This document shows positions 24,121 to 32,107 of a DNA stretch of 33,554 bases, one piece after another. Numbering within the stretch: the stretch's first letter is position 1; each line of letters starts with the position of its first letter. Source of the DNA: CAYMAX01 sp964388595. GTDB taxonomy: Bacteria; Bacteroidota; Bacteroidia; Bacteroidales; UBA932. The stretch lies in contig CAYMAX010000013.1 in the NCBI GenBank assembly GCA_964388595.1, positions 1-33,554 of the forward strand, written 5' to 3'. A program made the translations under genes and the position numbers. The notes under the pieces were generated by a model. The model worked only from the letters and a program-made list of their open reading frames with translations, searched no databases and had not been told where the DNA came from.

Positions 24121-27100
24121 TTAGAAGGTAATATTAAGACCAAATACAACACCTATGCTCTTGGGATAAGCAGAATAGTCAACAGCAGGTGTCAAAGGAG
24201 TGCTACGACGTGTATCGACTTCAGGATCATATCCTGTGTATTTTGTCCAGCAGAAAAGATTGCTGCCTGTTACATAGAAACGGAGTTTCTGGATATAGGC
24301 TTTTCTTAAAATCTTTTCAGGAAGAGAATAACCGATGGTGGCAGATTGCAAACGAAGGAATGAGCCATCTTCTACAGCCCAATCAGAAAATACTGCATTA
24401 CCAACTAAAGGAGACCACATGGTGGTGTTGGCATTGGCTGCTGCAAGAGCATCGGGATCATTGATGAGTTCTCCAGTCTCCCAATTGACATTGGTCCATC
24501 TGTTGGAGACATTCATCGAGTTTATCAGGTTTCGATTATAGAACTTACGAGAAGAGGTGAATTCTATTTTGTTGGCGTTGTAAATCTTGTTGCCATACAT
24601 ATATGTGAAGTTGGCTGCAAAATCGACCCCCCATACATAACCTGAAAGTGAGAAACCGCCTTGGAACAGAGGATTGGAATTGCCTATGATACCTTTATCA
24701 GCTACGGTCACTTTACCATCTCCTGTCACATCTTTGAGTTTCATGGCACCCGGGCGGAGATATTGAGAACCGATGAGGCTGGAATTATCTGCTACGCCCT
24801 CTTTAAGTACCCATTTCCCACCTATATAGTCAAAATCACTCACTTCGTAACGTCCATCACTCTGATAGCCGTACATATTGCCGAGAGGCTGTCCTACCTG
24901 TACCAGGTAGTCGGCTCCAATCTCTGTAGAAGCCCAATATGAAGTAGCTTCTATCTTATCAAGACCTCCCAACGATGTTACAACATTTTTATTGAAACTG
25001 ATGTTGGCCGAGAAAGTCATATCGAAGTTCTTCATCTGAATGAAAGGAACATTGAGGGTGACCTCAAGACCTCTGTTACGGGTAGAACCTATGTTTCTGT
25101 ATTGATTGTCATAACCGCTTCCTGCAGTAGGGAATTTGATAAGCAGGTCTTTGGTATCGTTTTGATACACTTCGACACTACCTGAAAGTTTTCCTTTGAA
25201 GAAACTGAAGTCCAAACCGATATTGTGAGTATAAGTGGTCTCCCATTTCAAATTGGGGTTGGACATCACTGTCTTGCCATCACTGTCTTTCACTGTGGTC
25301 CAGTAATTGGTTCCCTGACTGATCCATGTGGTAGCATAGGTAGCATATTCTTTATTGATAAGGCCAGAAGGAATATTGTTATTACCTGCAGAACCGAAGC
25401 TATATCTGAGCTTGAGTTCTTCCAACCAATTTTTGGAACCGCTCATCCAATGTTCTCCTGATATTCTCCATGCAGCAGCAGCTGAAGGGAAAATACCCCA
25501 CTGATTTTGTTTCAGGAATTTGGAGGAACCATCGGCACGAAGAGTAGCTGACACTGAATATCTGTTGTCATATTCGTAATTGACACGACCGAAGAAAGAA
25601 AGAAGTCTGTCTTCTGCTTCGTAATAATTATTGGAAGACACAGCAGTACCTGAAGCCATAAAGTCCCAAGCCATGGAAGCATCGAAGAAGTCTGGAAGAC
25701 CTTCTACCCAATTGGTATTGGTATTGGCTTTGGTAATGGTCATCTCTTCTCCGAGGAGGATATTGAGAGAGTGTTCGGGATGATTTTTAAACACATCCTT
25801 AAAATCATAGTAGAGAGTATTGGTGTTACGATATTTGTCTCTCGAATAATCGGTATATCTCGTAGCGGGAGCATTCTTGATGGTAGCACTATTGTTGACA
25901 TAATATGTGGTCAGACCATAGAAGCGGTTGTCTATCTGACGATAATCTTCTATACCACCCTCTATCTTAAGTTTGAGATTCTTGATGATTTCCCAAGTAA
26001 AGGCACCATTGGCATTCCATGCTTTACGGCGTCTGTTGGAATCATTATCAGAAACAGATTTCAATGGAGGAGCATTGTCTCCATAGTCTTGTTCTTCATC
26101 TACACCCTGAATGGCTGAAGAGATGGGTATCGGGGTATAAGAAATAGCATGTTTTAGACGTCCGTTACCTGAATTGGTACCGCTATCGTTGATGGAGTTG
26201 GCTCCACTGCCGCGAACTTTGGTATCACTGTAACGAACATTGAAATCGAAAGTGAGCTTGTCTATCGGTTTAAACTGAGCTTTCAAATTCAAGTTATCAC
26301 GTTTATAATTGGAACCGCTCATGATGGCATTATCTCCTATATGAGCATATCCTGCAGTCCATTTGATTCTTTCACCACCGCCTGAGACTGATAAGTTGTG
26401 ATTGAAAGTGCTGCCCTGATTGCCGAACACTTGACCTACCCAATCGTTGGTAGCCATCCCTGTGTACTGATCAATATCAGCGAATGTGCCAAAATAAGGT
26501 TCGTAATTGTCACTGACATTGTCACGAACTTTGGCAAGTTCATACTGGAACTTAACGAAGTTCTCAGCATCCATAGGCTGAATGGCACTCTTATTGGCTA
26601 TCTTTTTGATACCATAATAAGCATTGTAACTTACAGATACTTTGCCTGCTCCACCACCTTTGGTAGTGATGATAACAACTCCGTTGGCACCACGTGAACC
26701 ATAGATAGCAGTGGAGAATGCATCTTTCAAGATATCTATTGACTGTATCTCTGAAGAGGCGATGTCATTCATGTTGTCTACAGGAAAACCATCTACGATA
26801 TAGAGTGGGGAATTGTCCTGAGTGATGGAACCACCACCACGAACACGAATCTTGATATCTGCGTCAGGATCACCTTCAGTTACTGTGACAGATACACCGG
26901 CCATCTTACCGGCAAGAGCTTGGCTGACAGTCGTAACAGGCTGCTCGGTCAATTTCTCATTGTTGATGGAAGATACAGAACCGATAAGGTCACGACGTTT
27001 CACTGTCGCATAACCTACTACTACTGCCTCATCGAGGGAAGCATAGTCATCTTCGAGAACTACATCGATGACTGAACGCTTCATAACAGGAATAATTTGT

Positions 27101-27342
27101 CCTTTCATCCCTATAAAGGAAAATGAAAGAGCATCCTTAGAAGCATCAGGAACAGAGATGACATAGTCACCATCCATTCCGGTGGTAGTCCCAATGGTGG
27201 TACCGTCGACTACAACGGATACTCCTATCAGAGGTTCTCCGTTCACGTCTTTGACAATACCTTTTACTTCTTGCGCCTGAAGGGAGATAGTGAGTCCCAG
27301 CCCAAGTACCAAAAGGACAAATTTCAATGTTAATTTTTTCAT
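24121..27342 (-). CDS. SusC/RagA-family TonB-dependent outer-membrane transporter
   Basis: A 1073-residue pore that imports oligosaccharides with energy from TonB. It has a signal peptide (MKKLTLKFVLLVLGLGLTISLQAQ), a carboxypeptidase-regulatory-like domain (about 25-105, VKGIVKDVNGEPLIGVSVVVDGT), a plug with EAVVVGYATVKRRDLIGSVSSI, RVRGGGSITQDNSPLYIVDGFPV and AIYGSRGANGVVIITTKGG, and a 22-strand-type barrel. No anti-sigma (STN) domain is present, so this is not a signalling transducer. It lies 27 bases after the PL1 gene with no clear promoter in the gap, so it is probably read from the enzyme genes upstream. SusD follows. Confidence 0.96.
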   Translation of the reverse strand: MKKLTLKFVLLVLGLGLTISLQAQEVKGIVKDVNGEPLIGVSVVVDGTTIGTTTGMDGDYVISVPDASKDALSFSFIGMKGQIIPVMKRSVIDVVLEDDYASLDEAVVVGYATVKRRDLIGSVSSINNEKLTEQPVTTVSQALAGKMAGVSVTVTEGDPDADIKIRVRGGGSITQDNSPLYIVDGFPVDNMNDIASSEIQSIDILKDAFSTAIYGSRGANGVVIITTKGGGAGKVSVSYNAYYGIKKIANKSAIQPMDAENFVKFQYELAKVRDNVSDNYEPYFGTFADIDQYTGMATNDWVGQVFGNQGSTFNHNLSVSGGGERIKWTAGYAHIGDNAIMSGSNYKRDNLNLKAQFKPIDKLTFDFNVRYSDTKVRGSGANSINDSGTNSGNGRLKHAISYTPIPISSAIQGVDEEQDYGDNAPPLKSVSDNDSNRRRKAWNANGAFTWEIIKNLKLKIEGGIEDYRQIDNRFYGLTTYYVNNSATIKNAPATRYTDYSRDKYRNTNTLYYDFKDVFKNHPEHSLNILLGEEMTITKANTNTNWVEGLPDFFDASMAWDFMASGTAVSSNNYYEAEDRLLSFFGRVNYEYDNRYSVSATLRADGSSKFLKQNQWGIFPSAAAAWRISGEHWMSGSKNWLEELKLRYSFGSAGNNNIPSGLINKEYATYATTWISQGTNYWTTVKDSDGKTVMSNPNLKWETTYTHNIGLDFSFFKGKLSGSVEVYQNDTKDLLIKFPTAGSGYDNQYRNIGSTRNRGLEVTLNVPFIQMKNFDMTFSANISFNKNVVTSLGGLDKIEATSYWASTEIGADYLVQVGQPLGNMYGYQSDGRYEVSDFDYIGGKWVLKEGVADNSSLIGSQYLRPGAMKLKDVTGDGKVTVADKGIIGNSNPLFQGGFSLSGYVWGVDFAANFTYMYGNKIYNANKIEFTSSRKFYNRNLINSMNVSNRWTNVNWETGELINDPDALAAANANTTMWSPLVGNAVFSDWAVEDGSFLRLQSATIGYSLPEKILRKAYIQKLRFYVTGSNLFCWTKYTGYDPEVDTRRSTPLTPAVDYSAYPKSIGVVFGLNITF

Positions 27343-27369
27343 AGAAATTTTTTTGATTAATAATTTATG

Positions 27370-29202
27370 TTAGCTAATAATGATATCCTTTATTATGTAG
27401 TGGAGCCAAATTTCAAGATTTGTATAACGACCTGTAGGGTCGAGAGTCTTTAGTTTTCCGTCAGCCGCATCATTCTTATTGAGCCCAAATTTATCTTCCC
27501 ATTCATCCGGAATACCATCTCCGTCAGTATCCTTGGGAGCAGTGGTAGAGTTGTAGACAGGCCATCCTCCCACATCTTGCTGTGTATCTATAATGCCTCC
27601 CAAAGGAGTGTCGGACCCCCCTTTTGAACCTGTATAGGTATATTTCCCTTCTCGTGTCTCACGGACAATTCTTTCATCCACTGCATCACGAACTAAAGAT
27701 GCTCCTGCTTTGTCAAGCACAGAAGCGTATGCATCCTTGGCAGTTTGAATGGTGATATAGCATGGAGAAGAAGAAATGTCAAATTGAACAAGAGACTTAA
27801 TAGTAGAAATACCATTCCAGTTGACTGATGTATCTTTGAGAACTATCCCTTTCCAATTATCTGCATTGACAGATTCCAATAGAGGATAATAGTCCTGACT
27901 CAGATTCGGAGAAGTGTTGTCGAAATAATTGCCCGATACATAAAATTTACCCCAAACGCCCTTGACATTGGAATTGGTCCCATCGTCATAATTGGGGGCA
28001 AAAATCATATTTACCAGGTTCTTCTTAGTATTAGTAGCAGCTCCCGGTTTGAAATAATTGTTCAGCAGATTATAAGAACCGCCCTCTCCTGCGTAAGCAC
28101 CGCCTATATTACCCCAATTGTAGTAAACATTATTGACCAGTTCTACCTTTTCGATATCGGGATTACCCGTATATCTGCTTCCGCACAGACGCGGGGTTCT
28201 GTTGGTGTGATGAGCCATTAAATTGTGATGGAAACTTGCGCGATGACCACCCCAGATAGCTCCGTATCCGTGATTGCCTTTGTCGTGATATGAATGCCAC
28301 AGGCTTTCTGATATGATACACCACTGCATGGTGAAATTATCGTTATCATAGAAAGAGCTGCATTCGTCTATGCTCCAGCTCATCGAACAGTGGTCTATAA
28401 TGATATTGGCAGCATCTTTCCCCCAAAAGGCATCGTCCTGATATTTCTTTTCGTCTCCCATTCTGAAACGAAGGAAACGAATAATAACATTATCCGCATT
28501 GTTGACAAATGAATAATTTTTAAGACAAATACCATCTCCGGGGGCTGTCTGACCTGCTATGGTAACATCTCCATAACCCTTTTCTATCTTTAATACTTTA
28601 GTGAGCTCTATGATACCGCTCACATCAAATACTATGGTGCGAGGGCCTTTTTGCTTTAACGCATAACGAAGTGTCCCTTTTGTCTCATCGTCTGCAAGAG
28701 AAGTGACGTGATACACATCTCCTCCCCGTCCCCCTGTGGTCAACATTCCGCTGCCTTGAGCACGAGGAAAAGCTCTTACAATATTGTCATTCTCATCCTC
28801 AGGAAGTCCGAATTCGTCAGGTTTGGGTTCAGGACCCGGGGCCTCAGAAGTAACACCTTCCACAGCAGCAGAATATTCAGAATAAAGGGTGCCGGCACAG
28901 GAACGAACAGTAAATTTATAAGTGGAATTGGCAGTAAGGCCTGTGAAAAGTACGACAGTCGTATCTGTAGTAGCCCATTTTACGGTGTTCCCCTGAGCAT
29001 CTACCAACTTATAATTATAGGACTCGGCAGAAGAGACAGGACTGAATGAAAAAGTCAATGACGACTTGGTATACTCCTTCAACACAACGTTAGTGGGAGT
29101 ATCAGGAGCCACCTCGGGGTCCACGGGAGTCTTTTTGCACCCCATTGACATAGAGGAAGAGACCAGAAGTATTAAAATAAAATTAATCACTTTAGTATTC
29201 AT
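27370..29202 (-). CDS. PL1 pectate lyase with Fn3 domain, lipoprotein
   Basis: It cleaves de-esterified homogalacturonan by calcium-dependent beta-elimination, leaving unsaturated ends. The 610-residue protein has a lipoprotein signal (Cys22), an Fn3 domain (35-118), a short linker, and a PL1 beta-helix starting GGRGGDVYHVTSLADDETKGTLRYAL. Family blocks include IRFLRFRMGD, NIIIDHCSMSWSIDE (calcium-site Asp) and HHTNRTPRLCG with the catalytic Arg region (335, 338). The C-terminal tail KDTDGDGIPDEWEDKFGL (about 566-583) resembles a thrombospondin-type-3 calcium loop. The ATG shares one base with the GH105 stop (TAATG). A surface location is likely but the protein could also face the periplasm. 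Confidence 0.93.
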   Translation of the reverse strand: MNTKVINFILILLVSSSMSMGCKKTPVDPEVAPDTPTNVVLKEYTKSSLTFSFSPVSSAESYNYKLVDAQGNTVKWATTDTTVVLFTGLTANSTYKFTVRSCAGTLYSEYSAAVEGVTSEAPGPEPKPDEFGLPEDENDNIVRAFPRAQGSGMLTTGGRGGDVYHVTSLADDETKGTLRYALKQKGPRTIVFDVSGIIELTKVLKIEKGYGDVTIAGQTAPGDGICLKNYSFVNNADNVIIRFLRFRMGDEKKYQDDAFWGKDAANIIIDHCSMSWSIDECSSFYDNDNFTMQWCIISESLWHSYHDKGNHGYGAIWGGHRASFHHNLMAHHTNRTPRLCGSRYTGNPDIEKVELVNNVYYNWGNIGGAYAGEGGSYNLLNNYFKPGAATNTKKNLVNMIFAPNYDDGTNSNVKGVWGKFYVSGNYFDNTSPNLSQDYYPLLESVNADNWKGIVLKDTSVNWNGISTIKSLVQFDISSSPCYITIQTAKDAYASVLDKAGASLVRDAVDERIVRETREGKYTYTGSKGGSDTPLGGIIDTQQDVGGWPVYNSTTAPKDTDGDGIPDEWEDKFGLNKNDAADGKLKTLDPTGRYTNLEIWLHYIIKDIIIS

Positions 29203-30395
29203 TATTGACAGTTTTCATATTCCAAAGAGGCCCAGATGAAGGGTCCCACACCTTTAGCATCGTTACTCCTGCGCTTTTCGTTGATATAATAATCATAATC
29301 TCCACTCCTATTCTCCTTACCTCCGAGACCCGCCACAGCACAGCAATCTTTGATAGAGATAGTGCCATCTTCGTTTTCCACAATAAAATATTTTACAAAT
29401 GAACGATATGTCTCCTTGGCATAAGAAGCAAGACCGGCATCAAGATATCCCATTCTCACCCCTTTCAACAAGGCATAAGAAAACATTGCAGAGCAAGTCC
29501 CTTCGAGATAATTGCCCTCTCGTCCCGGGGAATCAAGTACCTGATACCACATACCGGTAGAAGAATCGGCATATTTGGGTAACACTTGATAAATATTGCG
29601 AAGAATGGTTATCAACTCATTCCTTGACTCTATCTCTTCAGGGATATAATCGAGAACATCCACTATTCCCATCACCAGCCAACCCATAGCCCTACCCCAT
29701 GCATGTTGAGATTGCCCTGTGATGCTGTCACTCCAAAACATCTCTCTTGATTCATCCCAAGCATGTCTGTATAGTCCTGTAGAGGGGTCATAGGTGTGTT
29801 CTGCAGCTACCAGAAAATGATTTATGATGTCTTTATAGAGAGAATCTCTCTTGGGGCCACTCTCGTACAACGATGTATATTGGGCATAAAAAGGCTGTGC
29901 CATATACAGACCATCAAGCCACATCTGATGGGGATATATTTTCTTATGGAAGAAACCTCCCTGTGAAGTGCGTGGTTGATTGTCGAGTTGGTGTCTGAGA
30001 GTCTCTATAGCTTTTAAATACTTTTCATTGTCTGTATGCGAGTAGAGATAAAAAAGAGCTCTGCCCGGGCAGATATGATCTACATTGTAATTGCTCTCTT
30101 TATACGAATGGATGACACCGTTTTCATCAATGATGGAGTCATACCACTTCTCAGCGTATTGATATATGGATGTATCAGAATATCTGAGAGAAACATCTAT
30201 AAAGGATAGCAGCTCCAATCCGGTAGTATAATTCCATTTCAATACTCCGCCCATCTCATCGAGATATGAAGCATCGGGGCATCGCGTCATCTCAGAATGG
30301 ACCATCTTGAGAGCCATAGACTCCCTTTTACTGCCACAGGAAGAGAGAGTAAAAAGAATCATCAAAAAGATAAGCACTCTGACGTTTGACTTCAT
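29202..30395 (-). CDS. GH105 unsaturated galacturonyl/rhamnogalacturonyl hydrolase
   Basis: It removes the 4,5-unsaturated uronic acid from the non-reducing end of lyase products, by hydration of the double bond. The 397 residues form an (alpha/alpha)6 barrel with the key blocks GVLKWNYTTGLELL, YNVDHICPGRALFYLY (Asp106), PHQMWLDGLYMAQPFYAQY (catalytic-type Asp161), HAWGRAMGWLVMGIVDVL and EGTCSAMFSYALLKGVRMG. The signal MKSNVRVLIFLMILFTLSSC suggests a lipoprotein (Cys20). I use the ATG at 30395; an earlier one at 30437 would overlap the upstream gene and hide the signal peptide. Its product feeds KduI and KduD. The exact unsaturated substrate, GalA-GalA or GalA-Rha, is open. Confidence 0.92.
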   Translation of the reverse strand: MKSNVRVLIFLMILFTLSSCGSKRESMALKMVHSEMTRCPDASYLDEMGGVLKWNYTTGLELLSFIDVSLRYSDTSIYQYAEKWYDSIIDENGVIHSYKESNYNVDHICPGRALFYLYSHTDNEKYLKAIETLRHQLDNQPRTSQGGFFHKKIYPHQMWLDGLYMAQPFYAQYTSLYESGPKRDSLYKDIINHFLVAAEHTYDPSTGLYRHAWDESREMFWSDSITGQSQHAWGRAMGWLVMGIVDVLDYIPEEIESRNELITILRNIYQVLPKYADSSTGMWYQVLDSPGREGNYLEGTCSAMFSYALLKGVRMGYLDAGLASYAKETYRSFVKYFIVENEDGTISIKDCCAVAGLGGKENRSGDYDYYINEKRRSNDAKGVGPFIWASLEYENCQ

Positions 30396-30402
30396 ATAAA
30401 TA

Positions 30403-32106
30403 TTATTTATTGTTGTATGGGTCCCATTTATAACCATCCTCCTGCATCATAACCTTCTCAAAAGTATAGTTTTGCAGCTCTTTCTCTTTCAGCTGATGTG
30501 ACCATTTTACCCTCTCTTTGGCTGAAGCTGCACCTGCCCCTCTGCTTCCATATTCTGCGTAAAAAGATGTTTTCTCAGCATCGGGTTTATTCCAATTATG
30601 CCATCCAGCAGGAAGGATATGACCACCCATCTCGCAATCGATAAACACTGTCTTGGCGAAAGGTCTCCATGGACGTCCCAAATAGACTTTGGTGATGCCG
30701 TCGGCTGCTGTGAGAGTGCAATGATTGAAAACATATCCATAAGGCCTGCCCTCAAAAGTAGAGGCCGCTGTGATATAGCTGTCTTTTTTGCTATGGATAG
30801 TACAGTCCTGAAAATAAGCCACTGAACACCCGAAGATAAAATCTGTAGTCCCTTCTATATAACAGTTTTTAAAATAATTTCTGCAGGCTCCGCCCTGTTT
30901 ATTGTATCTGCCGTATGTGTAGATGGTGTCCTGATTGCCCAGAAACTTGCAGTTATAAAAAAACAAGAAATCTCCATTGGTAAACAAAGTGACCGCTTGT
31001 GCTATCTCTTTGGTGTCTCCGGCACAATTCTCTACCGTAATATCGTGCATCGTCACATAGCTTGAGTGGATATACATGGTAGCACTGCCGGATGTACCCA
31101 TCTCAAATTGTCCTACTTCACAAAGCTTGCGTGCATAATTATCATAAGATATTATGGTGTTGTCCATAGATTGACCTTTGATATCAATACGGAATTTGTT
31201 ATGTGGGATAATGATTCTCTCTTTATAAAGACCATTTTTGATATAGATGGTGGTAATCTTCTCGTGACTATAATCAGGGACTGCATCGATACCGTCCTGA
31301 ACTGTAAAATAATCTCCGGTACCATCCTGAGCCACCACTATATCATAATAAACCAAATGCTTGGCAATCTCAGGAATCTGCTCACGAATAGCACTGCACA
31401 CCATTTCAGCCACAGCACGTGCACCTCTGGGATTGGTATGAGTATTGTCTTGTTTCCCTTCAGGACATGCCGTTATCGTGCCCGACGGAATCCACATAAA
31501 AAACTTTTTGGATGGTTCGTCTCCCAATTTTTTGAGCCATGCTTGTGTGATAGCGGTCATATCGAGCAAAGGAACATTATATTCTGCTGCTACCTGTTTC
31601 ATGGCTGCAGGGTAATCTGTATGGCAATTTTCATCCAAAACACCATCCTTAAACCAGCGGCGTGACACAGGTGTCAAAAGCACGGGATGAGCACCCCTTT
31701 CCAAAGCCGTCTTTACGAAAAGCCTCAAATTGTCATGGTACAAACCATAAGCCGGGGCATAGCGTGAAGAATCAGATTCTTTGGCATCATTGTGACCAAA
31801 CTGTATAAAAAGATAGTCTCCGCTTTTGAGATTGTCAAGAACCTTATCCCACAACCCGAGAGAGATGAAACTTTTGGTACTGCGACCATTCTGAGCATAA
31901 TTGATAACATCTATCTCTTCGTCGAGAAAATTAGGGAAGAACATTCCCCAACCTCTTTCAGGATTGCCTCCATCCAATTTCTTGGTAGCCATCGTAGAAT
32001 CACCCATAAGGTGAATCGTCACTTTCTCTCCCTCCTCATTCATCACTGAAGATGTGAGAAGAAGAGATGAGACAATCAATATGGAGCATAGAAAAAATCT
32101 CTTCAT
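30403..32106 (-). CDS. Bifunctional pectin acetylesterase (CE12) - methylesterase (CE8)
   Basis: Two esterases in one 567-residue secreted protein. After a signal peptide (MKRFFLCSILIVSSLLLTSS; no lipobox) the CE12/SGNH domain (about 28-245) shows the nucleophile Ser37 in LMGDSTMA, the AQNGRST block, Asn106 in QFGHNDAK and Asp220/His223 in DNTHTNPRGA. The CE8 beta-helix (about 255-560) shows Gln370 in QAVTLF, Gln392-Asp393 in GNQDTIYT, the nucleophile Asp422 in IEGTTDFIFG and Arg478/Trp480 in YLGRPWRP. All catalytic residues of both parts are intact. It should remove acetyl and methyl esters so that PL1 and GH28 can act. It starts one base after the GH28 stop. Confidence 0.93.
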   Translation of the reverse strand: MKRFFLCSILIVSSLLLTSSVMNEEGEKVTIHLMGDSTMATKKLDGGNPERGWGMFFPNFLDEEIDVINYAQNGRSTKSFISLGLWDKVLDNLKSGDYLFIQFGHNDAKESDSSRYAPAYGLYHDNLRLFVKTALERGAHPVLLTPVSRRWFKDGVLDENCHTDYPAAMKQVAAEYNVPLLDMTAITQAWLKKLGDEPSKKFFMWIPSGTITACPEGKQDNTHTNPRGARAVAEMVCSAIREQIPEIAKHLVYYDIVVAQDGTGDYFTVQDGIDAVPDYSHEKITTIYIKNGLYKERIIIPHNKFRIDIKGQSMDNTIISYDNYARKLCEVGQFEMGTSGSATMYIHSSYVTMHDITVENCAGDTKEIAQAVTLFTNGDFLFFYNCKFLGNQDTIYTYGRYNKQGGACRNYFKNCYIEGTTDFIFGCSVAYFQDCTIHSKKDSYITAASTFEGRPYGYVFNHCTLTAADGITKVYLGRPWRPFAKTVFIDCEMGGHILPAGWHNWNKPDAEKTSFYAEYGSRGAGAASAKERVKWSHQLKEKELQNYTFEKVMMQEDGYKWDPYNNK

Positions 32107-32107
32107 A

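Noticed and set aside
31414..31425. GCACGTGC palindrome inside the CE12-CE8 gene as an operator
   Set aside because: It is coding sequence, lacks the TCGTGC...GCACGA arrangement and is not near a promoter box.
31066..31665. Open frame of 199 codons on the plus strand
   Set aside because: It is antisense to the esterase fusion, whose catalytic motifs prove the other frame. The Cys/His-rich translation is typical of a reversed frame.
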